Of a stretch of DNA of 64,000 nt, positions 45,963 through 56,862 are shown piece by piece. Each line of letters opens with the position of its first letter. The first letter of the stretch is position 1. The position numbers and the translations under genes were made by a program. Origin of the DNA: Byssothecium circinans (lineage: Eukaryota; Ascomycota; Dothideomycetes; Pleosporales; Massarinaceae); the NCBI GenBank assembly GCA_010015675.1, contig ML976978.1, forward strand, positions 160,018-224,017, read 5' to 3'. Below the pieces are notes generated by a model. The model was given only the letters and a program-made list of their open reading frames with translations. It did no database searches and had not been told where the DNA came from.

Positions 45963-46703
45963 GTGCCTTTCTGCGTATCCCTAAAAGTCTCAACGCCGTG
46001 CGAGTCGAAACACAGTGTCAGCGTGGCGGAGTCGGGTCGGAGGCTGCTTTTAATTGACAACCGCATCATCGGTTCCGAGACCAGGTGTCCCGGGACATTG
46101 TATCGCTATCAGCTCACCAACCATCAAGGATCTGCGACAATTGAGGTGGATCAAAATGCCAAGGTGCCCTCCTATGAAGAATACACCCCATACGGTATGT
46201 CGTCCCTGAAATCCACCCACCATCAAACAGAGGCCCCTAAACGGTATCGCTTCCTGGGTAAGGAGCAGGACGACAGCGGACTATATCACCTGGGGGCACG
46301 CTACTATGCGGCATGGCTAGGCCGATTCACATCAGCCGATCCAGAAGGGGCAGGTGATGGCCTTAATTTGTATCAATACGCGCAGTCGAACCCAGTCATG
46401 TTCACCGATCCAGGAGGCACGTCAGCAGGACCAGTTGGTCCTAAACTTGGATGGGGGCAGGCGGCTCTAGATCAACGAGCAGGCCTGGCGCAACGAGCTA
46501 AGGACGCCATGGGACTTGCTCTTGAAGCCTGGAAGGCCAGGACTGTGGCCCTCAACAATGTCTATGGTACCCGCGCGGCCAAGCACTTTGCGCTCTACCT
46601 CCAAACAAAGTACGGCCTTGGGCATGTCGAGTTCGAGAAATACTTGCCTGGCGCTGGAGGGGGCACAGCAGGTTCCAGTCATTTAGACATGTATTTCTAT
46701 TAG
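45963..46703 (+). pseudogene. TcC-like RHS-core fragment of a toxin complex
   Basis: The plus-strand frame encodes a C-terminal piece of a TcC/RHS protein. From about 46040 it has the conserved RHS-associated core: STLYRYQ-type strand (here CPGTLYRYQLTNHQGSATIE), YEEYTPYG, PKRYRFLGKEQDDSGLYHLG, ARYYAAWLGRFTSADPEG and LNLYQYAQSNPVMFTDPGG. In intact proteins the aspartyl autoprotease at the end of this core releases the following hypervariable toxic domain inside the TcB/TcC cocoon; the DP-GG end is visible here. The 85 residues that follow (GPKLGWGQ to LDMYFY) occupy the hypervariable position and match nothing I know. There is no start codon and no upstream TcB or YD-repeat part, and it diverges from the TcA remnant. 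I consider it an orphan fragment. Confidence 0.85.
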
Positions 46704-47520
46704 ATTTATCTATATTATAATTCATAGTTATAGTGTTAACTTATTAGCCACTAAGGGTGGCTTTTCTTGGTAGGGTGGCCAGCATACTGATAAAACACGT
46801 TAACTTGCGTTGGATTTGCTGACGAAGATGCACGCGCGCTGGACTGTGCCCGCCCGGGCCCGGGCGAGAGTCCTACACGTGACCCTCAACCGGTCGGTGG
46901 GTTCTGGGACCGTCTTACGATGTCCTTGGCAGTTGCCTTCTGAACGATATGCAACCATGGATGTCCAATCCGCAGCATATTCTTCTTTGATCATCCCCTT
47001 TTATTTACTAACGTGGCTCCGAGGCCCATGTGTAGTGCCCCATGGTCCGATGCCGTAGCGCAGACCTTTGCCGCCGGACACCTCCAGCAGCTGTTTGACG
47101 TCTGCATTGGATCTCGAGCCGTTGTAGAGCTGAGGATCAAACGCGTGTGCCGTCTCAATACCTTAAGGTAGGGTCCGGCATGACAGTCCTGCCGAGCCGC
47201 CATAAGCCAGTCACGTGCCAGTGTACCTTGCTGCGACAAAGGCGTAGGAGAGCACTGCCAGACCCACACTATACCGCCTCTGTGTAAGTACAGTCAGCCC
47301 ACTAGGTACTGATCTGAATTCTCAATGGTTGCCTACAATGCAGTGGTACTGAGAAAGCCTCTACTCGCGCTATGGGGGCCAGCAAAGAGGGTAGGGCTGA
47401 GTACTGTGGTTTGAGGGAGATTGCTTACCCTCCCAACACGCGAGGTAAGCCATAAAAGGCATTGAAGGCCTCGTTCCTTTTTCTCTTTCCCCATATCTCT
47501 GCTCTCAACTCCAACACTTT
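46704..47520. other. intergenic between toxin-complex remnant and membrane-protein gene
   Basis: Contains a perfect 16 bp GC palindrome, CGCCCGGGCCCGGGCG, at 46851-46866. I found no clear Tc sequence and no gene. Confidence 0.5.
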
Positions 47521-49814
47521 ATGGCGACGTATCAGAGCTTGAAACAGCGCCCGCTGAGCGCCGTCATGGAACTTGCTGACAGGGGCAGCGCGCAAACCGA
47601 GGAAGACGATGCAGATCGACAACAAATGAAGGAAACCTCCGGACGCGGCCGGGCGTGGGAAACGGGTGTTGCAAAGCGATTTGGGGTGCCGGGGCTGCAG
47701 GTATGCTCGCCATACTGTGCACCGCCGCCAACGAGTCACCTGTCTTGAAATGGAACGTCGCCCCGTCCGTTGTTTTGGCCATACTGGCAGCTACGGTGAA
47801 CGCGAGTCTGAGTTTCGCACTAGCCGAGGCCATCAATTATCGATGGTGGATCCAGGCACTCGAGGGCGGCTCGACATTAAATGACCTGCATCGAGTGTGG
47901 ATGTATGGCACGAGCTTCGGATCCGCACTGATGGCTGGCAAGCATGTCAATCTTGTTGCACTGGCATCTGTGGTAGTAACGATACTCGCTATCGACGGGC
48001 CGTTGCTGCAGCGTGCGATTTCGACAAACGTCAAGGACATTACTGTGAGCCAATCGCCGGTCAATGTGACGCTGGCCGATCAGATACCGCTAGGATACAG
48101 CGGACTGGAAATCCGTGGAACCCAGGGAGAATTGCTGGGCTCGGCGTTAGTGACCGAACAATTTCAAGAGATTATACGACAGTATCAGCAGCGGGAGCCT
48201 ATCGTCGCGCACTCCATCACCGGATGTTATGGAATCTGTAGTGGAGATCTTGAAGGGGCCGGCTTGCAAGTGGACTGTATGGAAACGATGACAAACAAGG
48301 AGTGGTTCGCTCCGAGGACTAAAAACCATTCGGGTTTTAGTTACGGGGACCAAGGACTCGTACCATCGCCCGGGGAGACATTCAAAATCTCCTTCGCATG
48401 GTCCGGAGATCGTAACCTGTCAAAAGCACGAAACATGCGGGATTTCGGGCCACTCTTACCGATCGCTGATGGCCGGCCTCCCGGTGAACCTTTCATATAT
48501 ATGAATCTAACCTGGTCGCCCAATGGAACCATACCTGACGCCGACAGCCTTGAATATAGCGGCCAGAACTATGATGGGTACACCAACTCCATCCGCCAAA
48601 AGAAATGCAAACTCTACCCTGGATCTGCTAGATACCCTGTTCTGATCAGGAATAATAGCGTAACCCTCATGGCAAAAGAACAGCCCCCCGCTACCAACAC
48701 GATCGAACTAAGAGGGAAATCGAAATTCTTACCTGGTTCCTTTCAGAATACTCCAAAAATAATAATCGATGCAATCAGGGCCGCGAAGAGGAATGACAAC
48801 TTGAGCGACCTTGCACTGCCAAACCCTCCAGACCGATTCTTCAAGAGCGAGCGACTTAGTAGACTCCCCCCACCTGTGCAGGTATATGGAACGTTGTCAG
48901 GTCTTGCGACATTCTTGCAGAACTCTTTCGGCTCCCAAACCTATGTTCGAAAGGGCGGCAGCTTAGGGATTATGTGGGAAGCTGGTACAGAACCACCACC
49001 ACGGGCTGCACCACAATCCGATGCATGTAGGTAATCTCTAGAAGTGCACGCTTCAAAAGCTGGTTTCAATTGCTAATTCAGAGACTCTGTAGTGTTGGTA
49101 TCTGAGATGTCCGGACCCCTCGTTTCCCAGTTCCTCCTTAGGGACTCGCCCCCGCTCAAGCAACGTAACTTAGCGCTCCCCATCTTGCTGTTCAATGACC
49201 CGACTTCCTTCCTTGTCTCAGCCATTGATGAGCTCATGTTCTGCATCGCAGTACAGACGGCATTCAACAATACCTTTGGCTTTGCTTTCGACCTTGTTCT
49301 CATGTCAACCTATAAGTCGAAAACTAGGAATAGCACTACACTTCCAGACGGTAGTGTGACTGCGGAGGTGACCACGACCGATATCACTCTGAGTGTTTTC
49401 AATGGCACCAGGTTCCCCTCGTGGCGCACCGTCGACATGGATGTCGTGCAGTCCGTCCAGGTCTACAAGGTCTCGTATCCTTTCCTCGGCGGGGCCATCG
49501 CTGTCATATTCCTAGCTGTCGTCCTCGTCGTTCCTTTGTTCCATGGCTTCTGGCGTCTGGGCAGGCAAACGAGTATCGGCCCCCTGGAGATGGCCACAGC
49601 ATTGGGAGCGCCCCTTCTGACGACCACTGTGTCGTCGACGAACGGCACCGCTAGTGAGATAATGAAGTCGGCGGGGACACAGCGTGTCCGGTACGGTGAA
49701 TGTAATACTGACACACTCCCGGGAGAAGATGATGGGGAAATTGGGCAGCGGCGTCTGCAGTTCGGGCGAGCGGATCAAGTTGATAGACCAACCAGTGGAG
49801 TACTCTACTGCTGA
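47521..49814 (+). CDS. fungal multi-pass membrane protein, frame break near start
   Basis: The main body is 47655-49030 plus 49082-49814, joined by a 51 bp intron (GTAATC donor, TGCTAAT branch, TTCAG acceptor; phases agree). It encodes about 700 residues of a Pezizomycotina membrane protein: a helix with WNVAPSVVLAILAATVNASL, the motif INYRWWIQALEGGSTLNDLHRVW, a helix with VALASVVVTILAIDGPLLQR, a large lumenal or outer domain with several NxS/T sites and Cys, and a last helix FLGGAIAVIFLAVVLVVPLF before a cytosolic tail. The ATG at 47521 opens a polar N-terminus (QSLKQRPLSAVMELADRG), but its frame ends at 47748 and joins the main frame only by a shift near 47700, without a credible intron. 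A first helix usual at this place seems to be missing. It resembles fungal proteins of the DUF3176 kind, but I am not sure of the family. Function unknown. Confidence 0.7.
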
Positions 49815-50481
49815 TGCGCTGCTCAGTTAACTAGATAGACTAGAGTAATACCTTGGGTTGTACTTTGTTCCTGCTTGTGGGATATTGATGATAATTCCTC
49901 TCATCATAAAGAACGTTTAGAGAGCAACGAAATAAGTCGAGGAAGCGAGCCTGTTTTGCCATCGTTGTATGCACACGAGCGAAATCAACGCTCAACGTTA
50001 GGATAAACACACAATTAAAGAAAAGTGGTCACCTTTACTAAACATACTACAATCCTTCCCCATGCACTAATACTTATATATTAAAATCTCACGCTCTAAC
50101 ACCTCGACATTTCTTAGCCTTAACCTCTAACCTATACCTTCCTTATCCCCCTCCTTTGCGCTAACATGCTGCTGTCAAGAATTACTTGGATAATAAAAGA
50201 CGCATAGTTAGTAACCTAAGCAGCTAGCTCTGCGTAATAGCTGTACTATATTTCTCCTGCATACAGCATTATAGTCACTACACTTTAGTGTGTAGTCGCA
50301 TGTGACTTGGCAGAACCGTTCGCGACGTATAACATTCTTATAGTAAGTAATATTAGCATTTATTACTGTTGTTTAGGTTCTAGCTCATCTCAGGGCGTAT
50401 ACTTAAAGATATCCAGGCTATCTATACATTTGCTCTCTGTCATATGTGTTGCTTAGTTAATCTAGGTTTAGTAACAATTCC
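49815..50481. other. AT-rich intergenic region
   Basis: Rich in TA dinucleotides, with many stops in all frames. It resembles old RIP-affected repeat sequence, but I could not match it to the other repeats here. Confidence 0.45.
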
Positions 50482-50778
50482 ATGGATACTCTTCTAAAAC
50501 ACCACGCCGTAGCAGCCTATGCAGATGAGTGGGTCAATATCCAAGACCCGAAAGAGCGCAGAAAAGCACAGAACAGGGCAGCGCAACGAAGGTATCGTAG
50601 GAAAAGGAGGGAGGCTTTGAAATGCGGCCAGCGGGCCGTGCGTTTGCGGTCCCTATTGCCGCCGTCGACACAGAGCAGGGGAAGCGCGGACATCGAATTG
50701 ACGCCAGCGTGGCATCGTGGCCAGATTGTCTCAAGCAACCATACATTTCTCGCCTTTTCACTTGTGAAGCTGGTATGA
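50482..50778 (+). CDS. bZIP basic region without a leucine zipper
   Basis: 98 codons from the ATG at 50482. Residues 16-45 (DEWVNIQDPKERRKAQNRAA then QRRYRRKRRE) are a textbook fungal bZIP basic region, with the NxxAAQRxYR signature that contacts DNA. A zipper should follow directly, but after about residue 50 the sequence has no leucine heptads and ends after an unrelated tail. A GTGAGT-like donor is not evident, so an unseen 3' exon is possible but not supported. Either this is a truncated transcription-factor gene or a very short one of the kind that act as competitors. The AT-rich flanks favour truncation. Confidence 0.6.
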   Translation: MDTLLKHHAVAAYADEWVNIQDPKERRKAQNRAAQRRYRRKRREALKCGQRAVRLRSLLPPSTQSRGSADIELTPAWHRGQIVSSNHTFLAFSLVKLV

Positions 50779-51304
50779 GGCCTAAGTAGAATATATCTAC
50801 GACAAGCCCTATTGCACTATAGCGCTCTCTAGTGCATGCGGGCTAGTATTTATAGTAGCTACTATACTATACCTACTGCAGAATCCTAGATACATATCTA
50901 TATTCTCTGGTATCCTGTTATACAGCATGGAGTGAAGCCAACAATAGGGTATATATTAACTTTCAAGCCCATTCACCGATTTCATTAAACAAACTAACTA
51001 GGAAGAAGAGTATATATATATGTTTGAATAAGATAATCAAGACCTATAGATAGCGCCAGTGTGCACCAAAACCCACACATTGTGCATCACTGATGATAGT
51101 GAAAAGAACGCTCACGTGACGTATTTCCTACTCACACGCATGTATAGTGCACTCACCACGTCGCTAATACCCCAATTTGACTTTAATAGTAGCCCTCAAA
51201 GTCTTCCTCTTAGCTTGTATTAATACGAACAATCACCATCTCACCTCTTTCGTCAACCGTCGAAGCGGGGCAATTTCGTTGTGTGGCACAGCCGAGATAT
51301 CGAA
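50779..51304. other. AT-rich intergenic region
   Basis: Contains TA-rich sequence and no recognisable coding exon or continuation of the bZIP gene. Confidence 0.45.
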
Positions 51305-52093
51305 ATGAACGTCTTCGCTGTTGCTTTGCGCGACACAAACGTCTTCCCTGCAGATTATTCCAACACAACGCCCATGGAAGATATAATACGTAGTTTCGCC
51401 GCTTCTTCCCTCAGTGGCCCCCAGATTTCCCAGTACGCGAAAGACATGACTTTCACCACGCGAAATACAAACCTCGACACCACGGATCCCGACACGACGT
51501 CCATAGACCAGATGACTCGTACTTTTGCCTCTTCCACCTTCACCATCATTCAGCCTCGCCAACCGATAAACGACATCAATGCGACTACGCGCAACGCAAA
51601 TCTCAACCCCACAGGCTCCAACACGACGCTCATGGACCAGATGACCCACAGTTTAGCCGCTTCCAACCTCAACAAAACATCCATGGACTAGATAACCCAC
51701 AATTTTGCCTCTTCCGCCCTCACCAACCCACCCGCTCGCCAGACACAGCAGCAGCTCCCCAGCCCGCTCCCCTGGGCCGTTCAAGCCCGCGCTGAGATCA
51801 AGATACGCTATGGCTGGATGTTGAACCACTGTTTCGACGACCTCGCCGACGCCCCTCTCCCAACCAACCCTCTCGAGCTCGCCGTTCTATGCGACTTCAT
51901 GACTGACCAGATGCACATCCGATACCGCGACTGTGAACTCTGGCCCGTGTTTGCACCGAAAGGACATGTGTATTATCCTTGCTGGGTCGAGCGGCATCCT
52001 TTTAACAGGACTTTGATGGAGATGAAGGGGTTGGTGGGGGAGCGGGGTGGTGAAGATGCGGTGAGTGAGGGCTTGGAGACGCTGAGATTGTGA
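51305..52093 (+). pseudogene. repeat protein with CAG-to-TAG nonsense change
   Basis: The frame opens at the ATG at 51305 (MNVFAVALRDTNVFPADY), stops at TAG 51689-51691, and continues open in the same frame to 52093 (about 262 codons in all). The N-terminal half has four loose repeats of a motif like MDQMTxxFASSxL: MEDIIRSFAASSL, IDQMTRTFASSTF, MDQMTHSLAASNL and MD*ITHNFASSAL. In the fourth the Gln codon CAG of its sisters is TAG and the following Met codon is ATA: C-to-T and G-to-A changes typical of RIP. The C-terminal half is different and compact (RYGWMLNHCFDDLADAPLPT, ELAVLCDFMTDQMHIRYRDC). No family is recognised. Only the first 128 residues can be made from this allele. Confidence 0.6.
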
Positions 52094-52506
52094 GATGTTG
52101 GGTGTTGGGTGTTGAGGAGGTGTTGGGGGATGAGTAGGGAACGGGTCAAAGGATTCGCGGAAGGGCAACTTTCTGGTTAATCCGTTGATAGGCACTGTTG
52201 ACTTGTTCGTTGTGCATGGGTATGTTGATATAAAGCCATATCTAATGCAGTCATAGAAAGGCCCAAAGACGACGAGAAGAATCCATGACGCCTCAATGCG
52301 GTCGTGTAGTAGCCGACATAATACGCGCTCAACAACAATTTCAATCAATATTTTTCTAACTGTTTCAGACTATCGTAAATTAAGAGAAGAGGGAAGAAAA
52401 TCGTGAGGCATAACACATAAAGTTGTGAGTGATAAAAAAAGAATCCGCAAGTATTCGGATGTTAATGCAAATGATGTGAAATAACAGAAAGAGTTAGCAT
52501 GCCATT
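52094..52506. other. intergenic, convergent gene ends
   Basis: Purine-rich and A-rich tracts, no gene. It lies between the ends of the repeat-protein remnant and the oxidoreductase gene. Confidence 0.45.
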
Positions 52507-54321
52507 TCAATAATCAAAATTCTCAAAGACAACCACTCTCCCCTCAAGCCATGAGAGCAATTCTTTTCTCAGCGGGTTACCGGCACAGAGGTACCATGTG
52601 CTCGCATTCACCGCATCAACATCGCTCTTGATCATCCTCCTCGTTTCAACCTTGGCCCCCAACTGCCTTAACTCCGCTACCGCCTCTTCGGTCTCCTCCG
52701 TTAAATCTGCGCCCGTGAAGAAGATATCCGTGCATTCGGCAAGATCGGGATGTCTTCGCAAGACATTTAGCGTCAAATTCACGTCCGACAATCTCGCTGT
52801 CCACAGCAGCTTAAACTTCTCCCGTGATACCGCGAGAGTTTGAAGTTGACCGAGAAGGGGCGTGATACCGACACCTCCAGCGATGAAGGGTGTAAGGGGA
52901 CCAGCGTCATCTTTCTGTTCAATCTTGAACTCGCCACCGATACCGACGACAGGAACTTCAAAGCCAGCGCGGTCGTTTTGTCGGAAGAGGTAGTTGGTCA
53001 CCACTCCGACGTTCCTTATCGTGATCTCGAACTCTTTCTGCGCTGCCTGACCAGCCTTCGGTATCGAAGAGACGGTGAAAGTGCGGACAAAATCATCGTT
53101 CAAACTCCGTGGATCATCGTTCCGCATGTGCGAGTATCCCATGTCCAAATGCTCGGAGAAGTCAAAGGCGACCCACTGACCTGGGAGATATTCCACGCCT
53201 TCCGAGACGGAGAATGTGAAGCGAGCGACTGTAGGCGAGAGCAGTTCTTTTTTGATGAGCCGTGCAGTTTTGCGAGAAGGTGAGAGGGTCGCTTTGATAT
53301 TGCCTTCGGAAGCTAAAGCTCGTACAAGTGGATTGTATGGTGACGGATCTTTCCTTATGCCTCGAAATGGCAACCCACGTTCTACAAGTCGCACTCTGTC
53401 TAATGTAAGCTTGAGGGCCAGGTTACTACCGGGGAGTAGTGCAGCTGCGTCTTTGGCTACAAGGATCTGGGCGGTGCCTGTGGTGTATAGAACATTGCCT
53501 GTGGTGTAGTCTGGGAATGTGATGCCGACCTTTGGATTCATCTGCAGATTTCCGAGTGTTTGGTACAGACGGTTGCCAGAGTATTCAGGGTAGACGATTT
53601 CGGTATCAGATAGAATGCGCACAAAACCTGGTGGCCCGCCTCGGTGGTTAGTGTCCATATCTTCCTGTGTAGTGCTCGTAAGGAAGAACATGTCAGAGCC
53701 CAGGATCAGTGACTTTGCCTCAGTCGACAGCTTCGAACCTTCATGTAAGAGTTTGGAGTTGATAGGCGCCGGTCGAATTTCGTATTGGTTCAAATACTTC
53801 GGACAGTTCCCTAGGCTCTGTTCGATTTTGGTTACCAGCTGGACCTGGTCTTGTTTCTCCGGTGCTCCTTCTGTCTGCTCAGTCCCGTCTTGGTACTTTA
53901 CAGCCACTTCCCCCACGCATCCAGCCATCATTCGCCCAAAGATCTTCACCCTCTTTCTAGTTATGAGATCGATGGTAAGCCCAGAGACCATCTTCTGCTC
54001 GCCCTGAACCATCTTGCCTTTCTCCGCATGGCCGACCAATGCTTGAACGACAGGATCGTGGGTGCCGTCGACGATGGTGCGCGTTCCAATGATACCGCCT
54101 CCTAGTGCTTCGGAAAAGCCGGGGTCTCCGCCCCAGAGTGCCGTCCACGGGCGTCCATGAGAATCAAGTGTTCCGATTGCCAGTAGTGGGGCTCTCTGAA
54201 GAAGAAAAATGGCTTGTTGGGTGAGCATACCAGCGGTTGGGTTATCCTGTATGGGGACATTGAGGAGCTTGTGCATCCGCTCCTCGCCCTCGTTGAAGGG
54301 AATGGCCATGGAGAACGACAT
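52507..54321 (-). CDS. flavin oxidoreductase: PNPOx-like split barrel + FAD/NAD(P) FNR module
   Basis: A single exon of 604 codons. The N-terminal half (about 30-320) is an FMN-binding split-barrel domain of the pyridoxamine-phosphate-oxidase-like fold (AIGTLDSHGRPWTALWGGDP, KVGITFPDYTTGNVLYTTG). The C-terminal half (about 350-604) is a ferredoxin-NADP reductase-type module: VEYLPGQWVAFDF, the FAD-binding RTFTVSS, the NAD(P)-binding PFIAGGVGITPLLGQL, and the end WYLCAGNPLRKELLSWL. No 2Fe-2S ferredoxin domain follows. Proteins with this arrangement occur widely in fungi and bacteria and are thought to reduce small molecules or quinones using NAD(P)H; the physiological substrate is not known to me. 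The gene is intact. Start at 54321 (MSFSMAIPFNEGEERM), with a second ATG four codons later. Confidence 0.9.
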   Translation of the reverse strand: MSFSMAIPFNEGEERMHKLLNVPIQDNPTAGMLTQQAIFLLQRAPLLAIGTLDSHGRPWTALWGGDPGFSEALGGGIIGTRTIVDGTHDPVVQALVGHAEKGKMVQGEQKMVSGLTIDLITRKRVKIFGRMMAGCVGEVAVKYQDGTEQTEGAPEKQDQVQLVTKIEQSLGNCPKYLNQYEIRPAPINSKLLHEGSKLSTEAKSLILGSDMFFLTSTTQEDMDTNHRGGPPGFVRILSDTEIVYPEYSGNRLYQTLGNLQMNPKVGITFPDYTTGNVLYTTGTAQILVAKDAAALLPGSNLALKLTLDRVRLVERGLPFRGIRKDPSPYNPLVRALASEGNIKATLSPSRKTARLIKKELLSPTVARFTFSVSEGVEYLPGQWVAFDFSEHLDMGYSHMRNDDPRSLNDDFVRTFTVSSIPKAGQAAQKEFEITIRNVGVVTNYLFRQNDRAGFEVPVVGIGGEFKIEQKDDAGPLTPFIAGGVGITPLLGQLQTLAVSREKFKLLWTARLSDVNLTLNVLRRHPDLAECTDIFFTGADLTEETEEAVAELRQLGAKVETRRMIKSDVDAVNASTWYLCAGNPLRKELLSWLEGRVVVFENFDY

Positions 54322-55279
54322 TGTAGCTATTTAGCAGTCTAGAATATTCGCGACGGTGACGATCCCTTTTTATAGCTCTCCAACCCTGGCATTTTGTTTC
54401 TGGTAATGCACGATTAGGAATCTTTCGCAAGTGATGTGGGTGATTTGCATGCACCTCGCACGGCATCAGCTTGCCGTCGTCGTCGGCATCGCCCAAACGA
54501 TGACACTTCGTGACTAATCTGTATCAGCTGCGGCGCAGTGTTCTAGAACAAGAGATGGTATCGGGAAAGGATAAAAGACGACGAAAAGGCGATGCCGCGG
54601 TGCCGCTCACGGCTGACATGACGTGACGAACCCCGCTCACAGCCAATCTCGGCTCGTCTAAAAAAAGCCTAGCGTAGATTAGCCCCTGTGAATTATTCTC
54701 CCATCTTCCTTCAGTCTCCCTCTTAAATTGCGGTTTCATCAATCACTTTTTCTATCACGCTGGAACGATACTCCTGGAAAGTAATTCCTGTGCGGGATCC
54801 CGAGGCTTCGAATCGCCACCAAACGTCCCGCAAGCCCAGGTCGTGGGTCGCGGATCCCATGGCCCGGTTGCAAGCACCATACAGGAAGGTTGTATGAGCT
54901 TGGCACTCTTCCCTCTAGCAATAAAAGATGACAAGACCAACAAACAAGATTTGCCAAGGCGCCTTATCAGGGCACTTGCATGGATAGGCACCGCGTCCAC
55001 CGCTGTGGTCGGATCGCGCATCGTGGGAGTTCGCTAAGGGGAAATGATCCAGGAAGCTTCGAGCCTCATTGGGAAGGTCGTACACCGAATTTTATGAATG
55101 ATGGCAATGCGAACTGGTGAATGCAGGACAATCTGGGATAGGGTAAGATGTCTTGCTTACTAGACGCGTACAATACGAGATTGTTGGAGTACAAAAGCTT
55201 GAGGGCCGCCGGCGGTGTAAACATCTTCATCCAGCTTCTTATTCAAGCTCTGGGATCCATAAAACTTCCGTAAGCAAAT
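54322..55279. other. intergenic with two promoters
   Basis: The oxidoreductase and aminopeptidase genes diverge from here. I see no further gene in the 958 bp. Confidence 0.5.
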
Positions 55280-56862
55280 ATGTGGAAGTCGATCTCTACC
55301 ATCGCAGCTCTTGCAGCTGCTGTTGAGGGTGTCGCTGTTGAGTCGCGTGCCGATTACAAGGGGCTCGTTTCGTCAGTCAGTCTTTCCCACTCTATCGCTC
55401 AAGCCAATGCTAACTCGCTCATAGGAACTCCTACGCAATGCCGTCAAAACGGAAGCGCTAGCGGCAAAGGCAAAGCATCTTGAGAGGCTTGCCTACGACA
55501 CTCCCACCAACAACCGCGTCATCGGAAGCCAGGGACATGAAGCGACTGTCGAGTGGATTACCGGGGTCATCAAGCAATTTCCCGACTACTATACCATCTC
55601 GCACCAAGGTGTGCCGCTTAATGTGGGCGAGTCTGCCAACGTCACCATCTTGGGCGAGCCCACGACTGCTTACGCCGTCGGATTTGCCCCCGGAGGCTCG
55701 GTATCAGGAAACTTGGCCGTCGTCAAGAACCTGGGTTGTGACGCAGTGAGTACGACCGCGCTTTTTACCGCAGTATTGAACTGATTCCATTCAGTCTGAT
55801 CATCCCACGAATGCAACTGGCGCCATCTTCCTCATCTCCCGCGGCTCTTGCGTGTCTGGCGAGAAGGTGCTCCTGGCAAAGAAGGCCGGCGCAGCTGGTG
55901 TGCTCATCTACAACAACATCGATGAGGGCAACTTAAACGGTTACTCACTTCAGCGTATCGGTCAGCCCGGCGACTACGTTCCCACTGCCGGTATTTCTCA
56001 GGGCTATGGAAAGGGTCTCGTTGCTGTCGTCAACGGCGGACTTAGTGTTCCAGTAACCCTGTCAACCACCTCGCGAGACATCATCACCAACAACATTATC
56101 GTGGAAACTATTGCTGGTGATCACGATAATGTCATCCACGTCAGTGGACATTCTGACAGTGTTACTGCCGGACCTGGAATTAACGACAACGGCTCTGGCT
56201 CAATCTCTCTGCTTGAGATTGCCATTCAACTCACCAACTTCACTGTCAAGAACGCCGTCCGCTTCTCCTGGTGGACAGGAGAGGAGATTGGTTTGATGGG
56301 CGCAGAGTACTACGTTCAGCACCTCAATCAAACCGAGAAGAACAAGATCAGGCTCATGCTCGACTTTGACATGATGGCATCTCCAAACTACGCCTTCCAG
56401 ATCTACGATGGCGATGGCTCAGCCTACAACCTCACCGGTCCCCCCGGCTCCGCTGAGGCTGAAGCCGAATTCTCAAACTACTTTGACAACATCGCCAAGG
56501 TGAACCACACTGAGATTGAATTCGACGGGCGTTCCGACTACGGGCCGTTCCTGGAGGCCGGTATCGCAGCCGGTGGCATCGCTTGCGGTGCCGAAGGTAT
56601 CAAAACACAGCAAGAGTTCGAGATGTTCGGTGGCGCTGCGGGATTGGCTTACGACGTAAACTACCACGAAGACGGCGACAATGCTAACAACGTCAACCTT
56701 GATGCCTGGATTGTCATGGCTCGTGCTATTGCGCACTCGACTGCGACGTATGCTCTTAGCTTCGATAGTTTGCCGCCAAAGAACTCGACTGCGACGCAGA
56801 AGCGCGGTGCTGCGCAGATGTTTAGGTATAAGCAGTCGCCTAGCTATTTGAAAATGATTTAG
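55280..56862 (+). CDS. secreted M28 aminopeptidase with PA domain
   Basis: Three exons, 55280-55375, 55425-55745 and 55795-56862, encode 494 residues. Both introns are 49 bp with normal splice sites. A signal peptide (SISTIAALAAAVEGVAVES) opens the protein. A protease-associated domain (about 140-240, GAIFLISRGSCVSGEKVLLA and GAAGVLIYNN) is inserted before the M28 catalytic core. Zinc ligands and catalytic residues are visible: GHSDSV (His), INDNGSGS (bridging Asp), WTGEEIGLMG (catalytic Glu and ligand Glu), LDFDMMASPN (Asp) and VNYHEDGDNANNV (His). This is the arrangement of fungal leucine aminopeptidase 2 and related vacuolar or secreted enzymes that trim N-terminal residues from peptides outside the cell. 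Many NxS/T sites fit secretion. The gene is intact. Confidence 0.95.
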
